From BOG-908 sp963850605 (GTDB lineage: Bacteria; Pseudomonadota; Alphaproteobacteria; Acetobacterales; Acetobacteraceae), in NCBI GenBank assembly GCA_963850605.1, contig CAWKLX010000003.1, positions 62,001 to 126,000 on the forward strand: a DNA stretch of 64,000 nucleotides, given 5' to 3'. Each line of letters starts with the position of its first letter. Position 1 is the stretch's first letter. The translations under genes were made by a program, and so were the position numbers. The notes under the pieces were generated by a model. That model made no database searches. It saw only the letters and a program-made list of their open reading frames with translations, and was not told the origin of the DNA. Shown piece by piece: positions 56,090 to 64,000 of this stretch.

Positions 56090-56117
56090 CGCCTCGCTCC
56101 ACCCACGCCGCCGCGTG

Positions 56118-56477
56118 TCAATTGCTCAGGCCGTTACTGCCCGAGCCACTCGAGTAGGATTGCAGGATCCCGGTGTTGGAAAAAATGAAAGTGGTCTTGT
56201 TCGACGTCTGATCCACATGAGTGTGGAGCGAACCGACGATCGGCACATAGTTCATCGCCCCCCAATGTGTATTGTTGAACTGATAGACGACCGTTTGTGT
56301 GCCGTCTGAATTGGTCGTGGTCTCAGTCGGTTGACCCAACTTTGCCTCGACCTCGGGCAGCGTGGAGACGCCGACCGTGAATTGCTGAGCCTGATCAGAC
56401 GTCACTTTGGTTCCGGAAGTATAGTCGCATCCGGACAGCGCTGCCGCCATGAGGGCGACGAACAGAATGTTTTTCAT
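56118..56477 (-). CDS. Small lipoprotein (SmpA/OmlA-like)
   Basis: Starting at the ATG at 56477 (MKNILFVALMAAALSGCDYTSG), the 119-residue protein has lipobox LSGC. The mature part (FTVGVSTLPEVEAKLGQPTETTTNSDGTQTVVYQF) resembles the BamE/SmpA-type fold with its G-x-S-x-x-x-V-x-x-x-L-G-x-P pattern. A longer upstream frame is open but lacks a signal. It is probably anchored in the outer membrane. Confidence 0.75.
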   Translation of the reverse strand: MKNILFVALMAAALSGCDYTSGTKVTSDQAQQFTVGVSTLPEVEAKLGQPTETTTNSDGTQTVVYQFNNTHWGAMNYVPIVGSLHTHVDQTSNKTTFIFSNTGILQSYSSGSGSNGLSN

Positions 56478-56558
56478 ACGCGCGATCCATTTGGCTAAAT
56501 GTGGGTGGCTCGGGGCTGGCACGGACGTGCCCGCCAACCCCGGTTCCAATTGCCGCAC

Positions 56559-56861
56559 CTAGGCGACGACAGGTTTCAGCACCGTGCGTCTCAGGGCGAA
56601 GTAGATGCCCCAGATCGCCGCCAGTTCGATGAGCAGGCGGACGAAGTCGATGCTGAAGTGCATCCCACCCGCCATCCGGCGCGCATCCGGCCCGAGCATT
56701 CGGCTGGCCTGGTTCAGCGCTTCGCTAAACCCGGGCGGCCCGGACAGGATGAAGCCGTATTCGTCGAGCCCGCCGATGATGTTGAACGGCGGAAACAGGA
56801 TGGCAAGCAGGGTGAGTGCCACGGCCGCGTAGAGGGCGAGGCGGGACCATTGAGTTTGCAT
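56559..56861 (-). CDS. Small membrane protein of unknown function
   Basis: The 100-residue protein has two hydrophobic helices, at about residues 8-26 (LALYAAVALTLLAILFPPF) and 75-92 (LLIELAAIWGIYFAL), joined by a soluble loop. It lies 81 bases upstream of the lipoprotein gene, on the same strand. No family is recognised. Confidence 0.55.
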   Translation of the reverse strand: MQTQWSRLALYAAVALTLLAILFPPFNIIGGLDEYGFILSGPPGFSEALNQASRMLGPDARRMAGGMHFSIDFVRLLIELAAIWGIYFALRRTVLKPVVA

Positions 56862-56889
56862 GACACACCTATTTAGAACAAGATTAATA

Positions 56890-57591
56890 TCACATCGGCG
56901 CGTTAGAACACGCTTTGTCGGTGCAGAGGCCTAAGGTTATTGAGCCGGTCAGATCAGGTTGATCGTGACCATCCCCGTCCGTGTAAGAGGTCAGTATCAA
57001 GCTTTGGCCGACTTGTTCCGCAGCAAGAAGTCCGTCGTCGGAGCTGAAATCGTTACCGTTGCAGCAGCCATCCAAATGATTGCCGACCGGAAATGTGCCG
57101 TAAGAGTAGTTGCCATTGGGCGGCACTTTCGCTGCGTTGAGTCTCGCCGCGACATCCGGAGCGGGTGCGCCAGTCTGCCAGACGGCCTGTTGGGGGAAAT
57201 TTCCATCTGGGCTCGTGTCCATGACCAACGACCAGATCGTGCTGCCGCCCTGCCCGACGCCATCCGTTAGCGTGCTGAACTGTGTCGCGGCGTTCCCGTA
57301 TTTCACGTAATACCGACCTGGAACGAAGTGGTCGGTCACCAGCTTCTTTGACATCATAAAGCTGGATGTTCCCACCGACGGCACGCCCGCCGGACTGACC
57401 ACGATGTTGATTGTGCCGTCATAGTAGCTGATCTTGCCGCTAGCGTTCGCAGTCGGCAGGCGCGAGATCGTCAGCAGTTTGCCCTGCCCCACGATACCGG
57501 ACTGTTCCAGATACGCCGTCTGCGCCATCGACACGCTGGGGGCCGCACAGGCAAGCAGCAGCGACAGGCCGAGCAAATTGTTTCGCGTCAT
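56890..57591 (-). CDS. Secreted hypothetical protein
   Basis: The 233-residue protein has a clear signal peptide (MTRNNLLGLSLLLACAAPSVSMAQ). The mature protein is rich in Gly, Ser, Thr and Asn with a Cys pair near the middle (DGCCNGNDF) and two near the end (LCTDKACSN). It is likely periplasmic or extracellular. No family is recognised. It is divergent from the kinase gene at 57871. Confidence 0.65.
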   Translation of the reverse strand: MTRNNLLGLSLLLACAAPSVSMAQTAYLEQSGIVGQGKLLTISRLPTANASGKISYYDGTINIVVSPAGVPSVGTSSFMMSKKLVTDHFVPGRYYVKYGNAATQFSTLTDGVGQGGSTIWSLVMDTSPDGNFPQQAVWQTGAPAPDVAARLNAAKVPPNGNYSYGTFPVGNHLDGCCNGNDFSSDDGLLAAEQVGQSLILTSYTDGDGHDQPDLTGSITLGLCTDKACSNAPM

Positions 57592-60477
57592 GGTTGTGGT
57601 CCCTTTCGTTAGGTTGTGCGCCGCATTGGCCTCACCTTCCTGGAACCAAACCGGCCCGCTCGTCGCCGAAACTTTCGCCGGTGGACCCTCAAGAAATTCT
57701 CAACCTAGTAACCCACTGTTTTTGCAAGGCAGTGCGTTCCGTAGTCGTATCAAGCCGAACGCGTGCCTTGACCGTCAGAATGCGCTTTTGCACGCTCCAC
57801 GCGGATAGCGGCTTCGGAATTCCCGCATCGGGAGAGCCGCCCGCCAAAATTAGGCCGAGGGTGCTGCGAGATGCCGGACACCAGCCATCCCCAACCCGAT
57901 CAGCATAACCGTGTGTGGCGAGTGGGCGCTGCCACCTTCGACCAGCAGCGTCGCGAGCTGCGAGTCGGCGGCCAGCTGCGCAGCATCGAAGCCAAGCCGC
58001 TTTTGTTGCTGGAGGTTCTGCTGCTTCATGCGGGCCGCGTGGTCAGCAAGGAGGACCTGCTTGCCACAGTCTGGAAAGACACAAACGTCACCGAACAATC
58101 GATCAACACCGCGATCGGCAAGCTGCGGGAGGCACTGGGCGCGCAAGGCCGCGCCATCGTGGAGGCGGTGCGTGGTGAAGGCTACCGCATCGGTCTGCCA
58201 ATCGAGATCGAAGCCGCGCCCGACTTGCCAAAACTGGCCTTCACCTTCCGAACTGGCGATCCGGTGCCCAATCGCCCGCAATGGCGCTTGGACCGCGCCC
58301 TCGGCGGCAGCGCCGCCCGCGACGTCTGGCTGGCCCACCACGAAAAGACCGGCGAACAACGCGTCTTCAAGTTCGCCGACACCGCCGAGCGTCTGCGCGC
58401 CCTGCAACGCGAAGCCGCACTTTCGCGCATCCTGCACAATGCACTCGGCGACCGCCCCGACCTGGTCCGCATCACCGAATGGAGTTTTAAGACCCGCCCC
58501 GCCTTCCTTGAAAGTCCGTTCGGCGGCGAAAGCCTGCCCGAATGGGCCGAAGCGCAAGGGGGCCTTGCGGCGATCCCGCTTGCCGATCGCATCGCCATCG
58601 TCGCCCGCATCGCCCGCACCGTGGCCGCCGCCCACGACGTGGGCGTGCTGCATCGCGACATCAAACCGAGCAACGTCCTGGTCAGCGGTGCAGGCGCAAA
58701 CATCGCCATTCGCCTGGTCGATTTCGGCTCCGGCCGTCTTACCGAAACCGCCCGCCTTGAAGCCGTGACCGTCACCGGCCTCGGCCTGACCGCGGCCGCC
58801 GCCCAAGACGGCGAACGCCTCAGCGGCACGCTAAGATACATGGCGCCCGAAGTAATCGCCGGCGGCGCGCCCACAATAGCCGCGGACGTATATGCGCTTG
58901 GGGTGATTCTCTACCAATTGGTCGTGTGCGACCTGAACCGGCCGCTCACGATCGGCTGTGAAGCCGAGATGGCCGACCCGCTGCTTCGTCAAGATGTTCT
59001 AAAAGCGGCAGCCCGCAACCCGCATGACCGTCTGCCGTCGGCGGCCATCCTGGCCGATCGACTAGAACGACTTCAGATCCGACGAGTGGAAGCTTCGCGC
59101 AAACACAAACTTGAGGCGGAGGCATTGCGGCTCGCCCGCAAGCTCGACCGAGCCCGCTTGCGAAGGCCCTGGTTGTTACTCGCCGTTGCATCGCTGGCGT
59201 TGGGACTTTTGGGTACGGGTATATCAGCTATTCGTGCAGCACGCGCGCGTGACGAAGCACAGCAGCAATCCGCCACAGTGACAGCAATCAATCAATTTTT
59301 GACGGAAGACATAATCGGCGCGGCCGATCCGGACGTGAGTGGAAAATCCGATTTGACTGTCGCATCCGCCTTACGCTCAGCCGCCGCGCAGATCGATGGC
59401 GTTCTCGGCAACAATCGACCGAAGGTGCGGGCCGCCTTGCACGCTGCAATGGAGACAGCTTTCACCAACCTAACCGACTATAACCGAGCGTTGACCGAAG
59501 GCGAACGCGCACTGGCCGCAGCACAAGCGGAGCGTGAGCCGGATTTAGCCACTATCGCTGACATTCAGCTTCGAACTGCAGACGTCCTGACCAGCATGGG
59601 CCGGCTACCTGCGGCCGGCAAACGGGTCGATGCAGCTGAGCAGGCCCTTGCCCAATTGCACCCTGCCAGAGCCGATCTTTCCGCGTGGTTGTGGTTAGAA
59701 AAAGGCTACCTGTCAGGCGCCTCGATGGACTTACCTAACTACATACACGATCTGCAAGTCGCCTCAATCGTAGCGCAGCGTGTTCCTGATATACCGCCGC
59801 GCCTTCGGGAACGGATACTACTCTATCTTGGGAATGCATACGATATGGTAGGCAGGCCATCCGAAGGCGCGTCGATCCTCCGGAGATTATTAGAGACTGA
59901 GATATCGGAATACGGTGCCGAAGATGCACGGCCCAATTATGTAGCGGCCGCACTTGCAAATGCTTATCGAAAAAACCGACTTGACGAAGCAGAAGCCCTG
60001 ATGAAAGAAGCCCTGCCGAAACTAGAGCGCAAACTTGGACCTTTCGCCCGTCGGGCGGTGAGAGCCAAAGATGTACTCGCCGGAATTTATTTTCGTGAGT
60101 CGAAATTTGATGTTGCTGCTCAGCTCTGGAGCGAGGTGGTGGCGGGTTACGAGCATGGTGGTGGCGATCCGGCAGAGGTGAGTCATATGGGTGCGCAATT
60201 AAATCTTGCAGTTGCATGGATACGCAGCGGTCGGTTTGAGGCGGCCGAGCGGATTCTACGTGCCCTACTCGACGAACAACGTGGCAAGATCGGTGCTGAA
60301 TCCCCGCAAGCTCAATCTGTTCGCTTTAATCTGGCGTATGTGCTGCTTGAACTACATAAGCCGACGGAGGTAGTAGAGCTCAGGCGCGGTCTTACCCCTC
60401 AGATTTTGAATATGTCTAATCAAGAGAACGACTGGCCAGGACGGCTCATGTTGACCTGCGCCCCGACTTCCCTCCAC

Positions 60478-61470
60478 TCAACAGTAAAGTCCGCGGTTTC
60501 CGCCAGGCCCATCCTGACGGTGTTTTTCTGTTCGGTTAAGCGCCGTTTTTCCGCCCCGGCCACAATCCTCCACGCAGCCGCACGCAGCCTGGGTCAAGCC
60601 TGGCCGAAGGCCACCGGCGAAGCCGGCGCGCAGCGGGCTTGACGCAGGCGAGCACGGCGGCACGCTGAGCCCTGCGGGGGGCTGACCACCCAAAGCCGAA
60701 TGTGGTCTCACCTCGTTAAAGTCGCAGCGCCAGGCGGTTAACACCACGCGCGCTTGCCGCAACGACGTGAACACGGTCTCGTTCAGGCATTCGTCACGCA
60801 ACCGGCCGTTAAAGCTTTCAACAAACGCGTTCTGTGTCGGTTTGCCGGGTGCAATGTAGTGCCAGGCCACGCTGCGGTCCTGCGACCAGCGCAAGATCGC
60901 TGTGCTCGTCAGCTCAGTGCCGTTGTCGCTGACAACACTGGTGGGATATCCGCGGCGCACGCCAATGGCATCCAGTTCGCGCGCAACCCGGGCGCCGCTC
61001 AGCGACGTGTCCGCGACCAATGCCAAACACTCGCGCGTAAAATCGTCGACTACGCACAAGATGCGGAACCGCCTTCCATCAGCCAACGTGTCTGATACAA
61101 AGTCCAGAGACCAACGCTCGTTCTTTGCCGCAGGCAGCATCATCGGTCGGCGCGTGCCAAGCGCCCGCTTGCGGCCGCCACGCCGCCTCACCTGCAATCG
61201 CTCCTCGCGATACAGGCGCCGCAATTTCTTATGGTTCAGACGCATGCCCTCACGCGCGAGAAGGATGCCCAATCGCCGATATCCAAAACGGCGCCGCTCT
61301 CCAGCCAGACTGCGGAGACGCTGCCGGATTGCGGCATCCTCGCCGCGGCACGTGCGATAGCGCACCATGCTGCGATCCACACCTAATGCCTGACACGCCC
61401 GACGCTCGCTTACCCCGTGGTGCTCACGAAGATCGGCCACGGCCTGCCGCCGCACGCCGGGCGCTACCAT
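60478..61470 (-). CDS. IS3 transposase OrfB (DDE integrase)
   Basis: The 330-residue protein has the HTH_21 region (RRFGYRRLGILLAREGMRLNHKKLRRLYREERL) and the rve DDE core: Asp in WSLDFVSDTL, Asp in VVSDNGTEL, Glu in NGRLRDECLNE. The C-terminus is longer than usual and runs close to the left end of the element. It overlaps orfA by seven bases, as for a -1 frameshift product. Confidence 0.93.
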   Translation of the reverse strand: MVAPGVRRQAVADLREHHGVSERRACQALGVDRSMVRYRTCRGEDAAIRQRLRSLAGERRRFGYRRLGILLAREGMRLNHKKLRRLYREERLQVRRRGGRKRALGTRRPMMLPAAKNERWSLDFVSDTLADGRRFRILCVVDDFTRECLALVADTSLSGARVARELDAIGVRRGYPTSVVSDNGTELTSTAILRWSQDRSVAWHYIAPGKPTQNAFVESFNGRLRDECLNETVFTSLRQARVVLTAWRCDFNEVRPHSALGGQPPAGLSVPPCSPASSPLRAGFAGGLRPGLTQAACGCVEDCGRGGKTALNRTEKHRQDGPGGNRGLYC

Positions 61471-61730
61471 TTTTTTCCCGCGATGTCCTTAAGCATGGCG
61501 TTATCCAGCATCGCATCCGCCAGCAGCTTCTTCAGCCGCGCGTTCTCGGCTTCCAGCGTGCGCAGCCGCCGCGCTTCGGAAACCTCCATGCCGCCAAACT
61601 TGGCCTTCCACTGGTAGAACGTCGCCGGGCTGATGCCATGTTTGCGGCATACATCCGCAGTCTTCATCCCGGCCTCCTGCTCACGCAGGACGCCAATGAT
61701 TTGCTCCTCGGTGAACCTCGACTTCTTCAT
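61464..61730 (-). CDS. IS3 transposase OrfA
   Basis: The 88-residue protein (MKKSRFTEEQIIGVLREQEAGMKTADVCRKHGISPATFYQWKAKFGGMEVSE) has the helix-turn-helix and leucine-zipper typical of IS3 OrfA in the IS407 group. An A7 run near its end (GGAAAAAAATGG, minus strand) is where a -1 shift would fuse it to OrfB. Confidence 0.93.
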   Translation of the reverse strand: MKKSRFTEEQIIGVLREQEAGMKTADVCRKHGISPATFYQWKAKFGGMEVSEARRLRTLEAENARLKKLLADAMLDNAMLKDIAGKKW

Positions 61731-62169
61731 CCTTCCGCCTCCTGATCGGGCGGACTTTACTGAAAACTGGATGGAAATCAGGGGCTCAGGTCAATGTTCA
61801 TCGATGGAAGGTTGGCTCTGGAGCAAGGCAATCGGCCTCTTGCGTTATCGCTGCTCCTCAAAGCGCGCGATATGCTCAAACCGGAGGGAGATGACGATCG
61901 TATCTCCCCTGCAGGTACTTGCATCTTTAATAAAAGACGCATCTCTGAATGTTAGTAGTCCCACTGTGACGTCTGATTTCGGTAAGCTTTAAGTATGAAA
62001 TAATTCACTACAGCATCAGTAAACGCATATATACGCGAGAGCCGCCACAGCCGAGATCGCCGGATGCTTTATCTGTGGGCGTGACTTCGGCTTGTGCCAA
62101 CGTCCGCCGGCCGTTATTTCGCTTGGGCGAAAGATCATCTTCTGGCTATCTGGCACCCAGCCGGCGTAG

Positions 62170-62195
62170 GGCGGAAAAGCGCAGCGCCTTCCGCC
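62170..62195. repeat. Short REP-like hairpin
   Basis: GGCGGAA (62170-62176) pairs with TTCCGCC (62189-62195) around a loop containing AAGCGCAGCG. This core also occurs at 63955-63985 and in variant form at 55117. It lies just before the start chosen for the next gene. Confidence 0.6.
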
Positions 62196-62981
62196 ATGAC
62201 CACGCTAACAGCTAGCGCAGGATACAACGCGCCTTGCAACTGCACTCCACCCACAAACACCCAACACCCGCCACCCCAAAAAACTTGCCCAGCTCCCACC
62301 ATCCATGTTCCTAATCCGTTCCCGCCATCCAAACCACCCAGGCCCACCCTGTCCACCATCCAGCCCGCCCCGGACCGCGCCGTCCGCCGCACCCGCCACC
62401 TCGACCGCTGCGAGGAGCTGGGCGATCTCGGCATGGATCTCGCCCGCGCCGCCCACCGCGAGGCGCTGCGCGACATGCAGCCGCCGCCGGCACCCCGCAC
62501 CCCCATCCCCGGCCTCACCTGCGCCGACGCCCCCGCGCCCCCGCCGCGCGACAGCATCTTCGGCCAGCTCTTCACCCTCATCTCCCGCTGCCTCCGCCAG
62601 ACCATGCTCCTGGAGGACCGCTTCGCCGCCGGCGACGCGCCCCACAACACCGCCGAACCCGCACCCCGCGCCAGCCAGCCCCCACCCGCCGCACCCGCTG
62701 CCTCGGACGCCACACAACTCCACGCCGAACGGCTCTACCGGGAGACGTTCGAAGACGAGCGCCTGCAACAGGATACCCGCCCTGCAGAAGACATACTGGA
62801 CCACATCCGGTCCGAGCTGGGCGCCGCATCCTCTCGCCTCGCCCCACGCCACCAAACCCCCGCCCCGCCATCGCGCCGCGCAATCCCCATCATCCCGCCA
62901 GGCCCCGAACCCGCCCTGACAGCGCTGGAACGCTCCGTCGTCGCCTACCACCAGACCCGCCGACCAAAGCCGCCGGACTAA
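62196..62981 (+). CDS. Hypothetical protein, Pro/Ala-rich
   Basis: The start at 62196 is uncertain; the first 60 residues are very Pro-rich and may not be translated. From about residue 60 the protein reads RAVRRTRHLDRCEELGDLGMDLARAAHREAL, and later RDSIFGQLFTLISRCLRQTMLLEDRFAAG, helical segments separated by Pro-rich linkers. I recognise no domain. The coding frame is supported mainly by codon pattern. Confidence 0.45.
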   Translation: MTTLTASAGYNAPCNCTPPTNTQHPPPQKTCPAPTIHVPNPFPPSKPPRPTLSTIQPAPDRAVRRTRHLDRCEELGDLGMDLARAAHREALRDMQPPPAPRTPIPGLTCADAPAPPPRDSIFGQLFTLISRCLRQTMLLEDRFAAGDAPHNTAEPAPRASQPPPAAPAASDATQLHAERLYRETFEDERLQQDTRPAEDILDHIRSELGAASSRLAPRHQTPAPPSRRAIPIIPPGPEPALTALERSVVAYHQTRRPKPPD

Positions 62982-63066
62982 AATACCCTTGCGGCTCGGC
63001 ACCGCGCCGGTGCTCCCCAATTGCGCTTCGTGTCATGCGACGTATGGGCTACCGTCCGACTCACGC

Positions 63067-63951
63067 ATGATCACGACCCGCACCCTGCACACCGCCACGC
63101 TCGACTTCGCCATCGACGAAGCAGGCACCGGTCCCGACATCGCGCTCTGCCTGCACGGTTTTCCGGAGTCCCGCTTCTCCTGGCGTCACCAGCTCCCGGC
63201 GCTGGCCGAACACGGCTGGCACGCCGTCGCCCCCGACCTGCGCGGCTACGGCGGCACCTCCCGCCCGCTGGCGCGCGCCGCCTACCGCATGGAGCGTCTC
63301 GTCGAGGACGTGGCCGCCATGTTCGACGCGCTGGGCGCCCGCCGCCGCCTGCTGATCGCCCACGATTGGGGCGCGTTGATCGCCTGGCAATTCGCCATCG
63401 AGCGCGTTCGCGCCCTGGACGGGCTGGTCATCATGAACGTGCCCCACCCCGCCGTCTTCCGCGCGGTGCTGCGCCGCTCGCCGCGCCAATGGGCACGCTC
63501 CTGGTACGTGCTGTTCTTCCAATTCCCCGTGCTGCCCGAAACCCTGCTGCGCGCCGCCGGCGCACGCGCCGTGGGCGAGGCGTTCCGCGGCATGGCCGTC
63601 AACAAATCGGCCTTCCCGCCAGACGTGCTCGCCCACTACAAAACCGCCGCCCTGCAGCCCGGCGCGCTCACCGCCATGATCAACTATTACCGCGCCAATT
63701 TCTCGTCCCTGCTACACGCAACCGAATCGCCCCGCATCGACGTGCCGACGCTGATGGTGTGGGGTGAGCAGGACACAGCGCTCGGACTGGAACTGACAGA
63801 AGGCTACGCCCCCTACGTCTCCGATTTCACCCTCCGCCGGCTGCCGGGCGTCTCCCACTGGGTGCAGCAAGAAGCGCCCGAGCAAGTGAACGAGCGTGTC
63901 ACAGACTGGATGAAACACAAAAATCTATCGTTGAATAACGAAGTATCGTAA
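63067..63951 (+). CDS. Alpha/beta hydrolase of the epoxide hydrolase/haloalkane dehalogenase group
   Basis: The ATG at 63067 gives 294 residues. The oxyanion motif is CLHGFPESRFSWRHQL, then PDLRGYGGTSRP. The nucleophile elbow is LIAHDWGALIAW, with Asp where esterases have Ser, as in epoxide hydrolases and dehalogenases. The late Asp is in WGEQDTALG and the catalytic His in PGVSHWVQQEAPEQV. No signal peptide is seen. The substrate is unknown; the RYGGTS-type cap favours epoxides. Confidence 0.9.
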   Translation: MITTRTLHTATLDFAIDEAGTGPDIALCLHGFPESRFSWRHQLPALAEHGWHAVAPDLRGYGGTSRPLARAAYRMERLVEDVAAMFDALGARRRLLIAHDWGALIAWQFAIERVRALDGLVIMNVPHPAVFRAVLRRSPRQWARSWYVLFFQFPVLPETLLRAAGARAVGEAFRGMAVNKSAFPPDVLAHYKTAALQPGALTAMINYYRANFSSLLHATESPRIDVPTLMVWGEQDTALGLELTEGYAPYVSDFTLRRLPGVSHWVQQEAPEQVNERVTDWMKHKNLSLNNEVS

Positions 63952-63954
63952 TCC

Positions 63955-63985
63955 CGTCATGGCAAGCGCAGCGAAGCGATCCACC
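63955..63985. repeat. REP-like repeat at the window edge
   Basis: The segment GTCATGGCAAGCGCAGCG followed by AAGCGATCCACC resembles the AAGCGCAGCG core of the hairpin at 62170 and is of a kind widespread in alphaproteobacterial intergenic DNA. It is close to the window end, so its partner may lie outside. Confidence 0.4.
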
Positions 63986-64000
63986 CCTCGAGTAAGTAGC

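Larger units (their letters stand above)
60452..61793 (-). mobile_element. IS3-family insertion sequence (IS407-like group)
   Basis: The 1342-base element has related terminal inverted repeats: TGACCTGCGCCCCGACTTCC at 60452 and, inverted, TGACCTGAGCCCCTGATTTC ending at 61793. A 4-base target duplication ATGT flanks it (60448-60451 and 61794-61797). It carries overlapping orfA and orfB on the minus strand. It interrupts the kinase gene. Confidence 0.93.
57871..61955 (+). pseudogene. Winged-helix / Ser-Thr kinase / TPR membrane protein, split by IS3
   Basis: The first 860 codons (57871-60450) encode an OmpR-type winged-helix domain (residues about 10-105), a protein kinase domain (about 128-385; HRDIKPSNVL near 260, DFGSG near 283, YMAPE), a membrane helix (about 430-452) and TPR-like repeats (about 520-860). 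An IS3 element enters at 60452. After it, from the ATGT copy at 61794, the same frame continues as FIDGRLALEQGNRPLALSLLLKARDMLKPEGDDD to a TAG at 61953-61955. Without the IS and one ATGT copy, the gene would encode about 912 residues. The disrupted form loses its last 50 or so residues. Confidence 0.85.

Noticed and set aside
1..64000. CRISPR array or rRNA operon
   Set aside because: No run of regularly spaced direct repeats and no 16S/23S-like conserved stretches were seen.

Overview
This window is high-GC DNA with dense, closely packed genes and strong codon bias. The gene content points to an alphaproteobacterium, most likely a member of the Acetobacteraceae. The main pointers are a MucR/Ros-type regulator, a dnaX-ebfC-recR cluster preceded by a short SRP RNA, a lepB-rnc-era cluster, cytochrome c maturation genes, and a red-type Calvin-cycle cluster with cbbX. 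The genus cannot be read from the sequence.

Layout. 0.1-2.3 kb: a J-like coiled-coil protein and ccmAB. 2.4-5.4 kb (minus strand): an envelope cluster (Sel1, OmpA-like, a TPR/LytR_C-like membrane protein, a small membrane protein). 5.5-9.2 kb: a TetR regulator facing an RND outer-membrane factor, then an EAL protein. 9.2-12.2 kb: recR, ebfC, dnaX and the 4.5S RNA gene. 12.3-20.1 kb: surface polysaccharide genes (GT61, GT4, unknown partner proteins, Wza-type export lipoprotein) with a ferredoxin-NADP reductase among them. 20.2-27.2 kb: metallo-beta-lactamase-fold hydrolase, aldo/keto reductase with LysR, a broken gamma-glutamyltransferase and a broken secreted lipase. 27.5-28.5 kb: HigBA and a lone antitoxin-like gene. 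28.7-37.8 kb: one co-directional serC-serA-cbbY-rpe-cbbX-cbbF-cbbP-cbbA-gph block that joins 3-phosphoglycerate use to Calvin-cycle and photorespiration salvage steps, but with no Rubisco genes. 37.8-43.2 kb: thiolase, mucR, isovaleryl-CoA dehydrogenase, tRNA-Val(CAC) and dsbD. 43.4-46.9 kb: an AT-richer accessory island of decayed immunity-like genes broken by an IS630 element. 47.1-55.1 kb: GT90, a GGDEF protein, era, rnc, lepB and a DUF885 protein. 55.3-62 kb: secreted and lipoprotein orphans and a winged-helix/Ser-Thr kinase/TPR gene split by an IS3 element. 62.2-64 kb: a hypothetical protein and an epoxide-hydrolase-type enzyme.

Three things stand out. (1) The FBPase homologue in the cbb block is full length but has lost nearly all its metal- and substrate-binding residues. 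(2) Nine copies of a small palindromic element sit at six gene junctions; their stems vary in sequence but keep pairing. (3) At least thirteen otherwise intact reading frames are broken by what look like single-base insertions. These probably reflect sequence or assembly error, so genes called 'pseudogene' for that reason only may be intact in the organism. The IS-interrupted genes and the island genes are better candidates for real decay.
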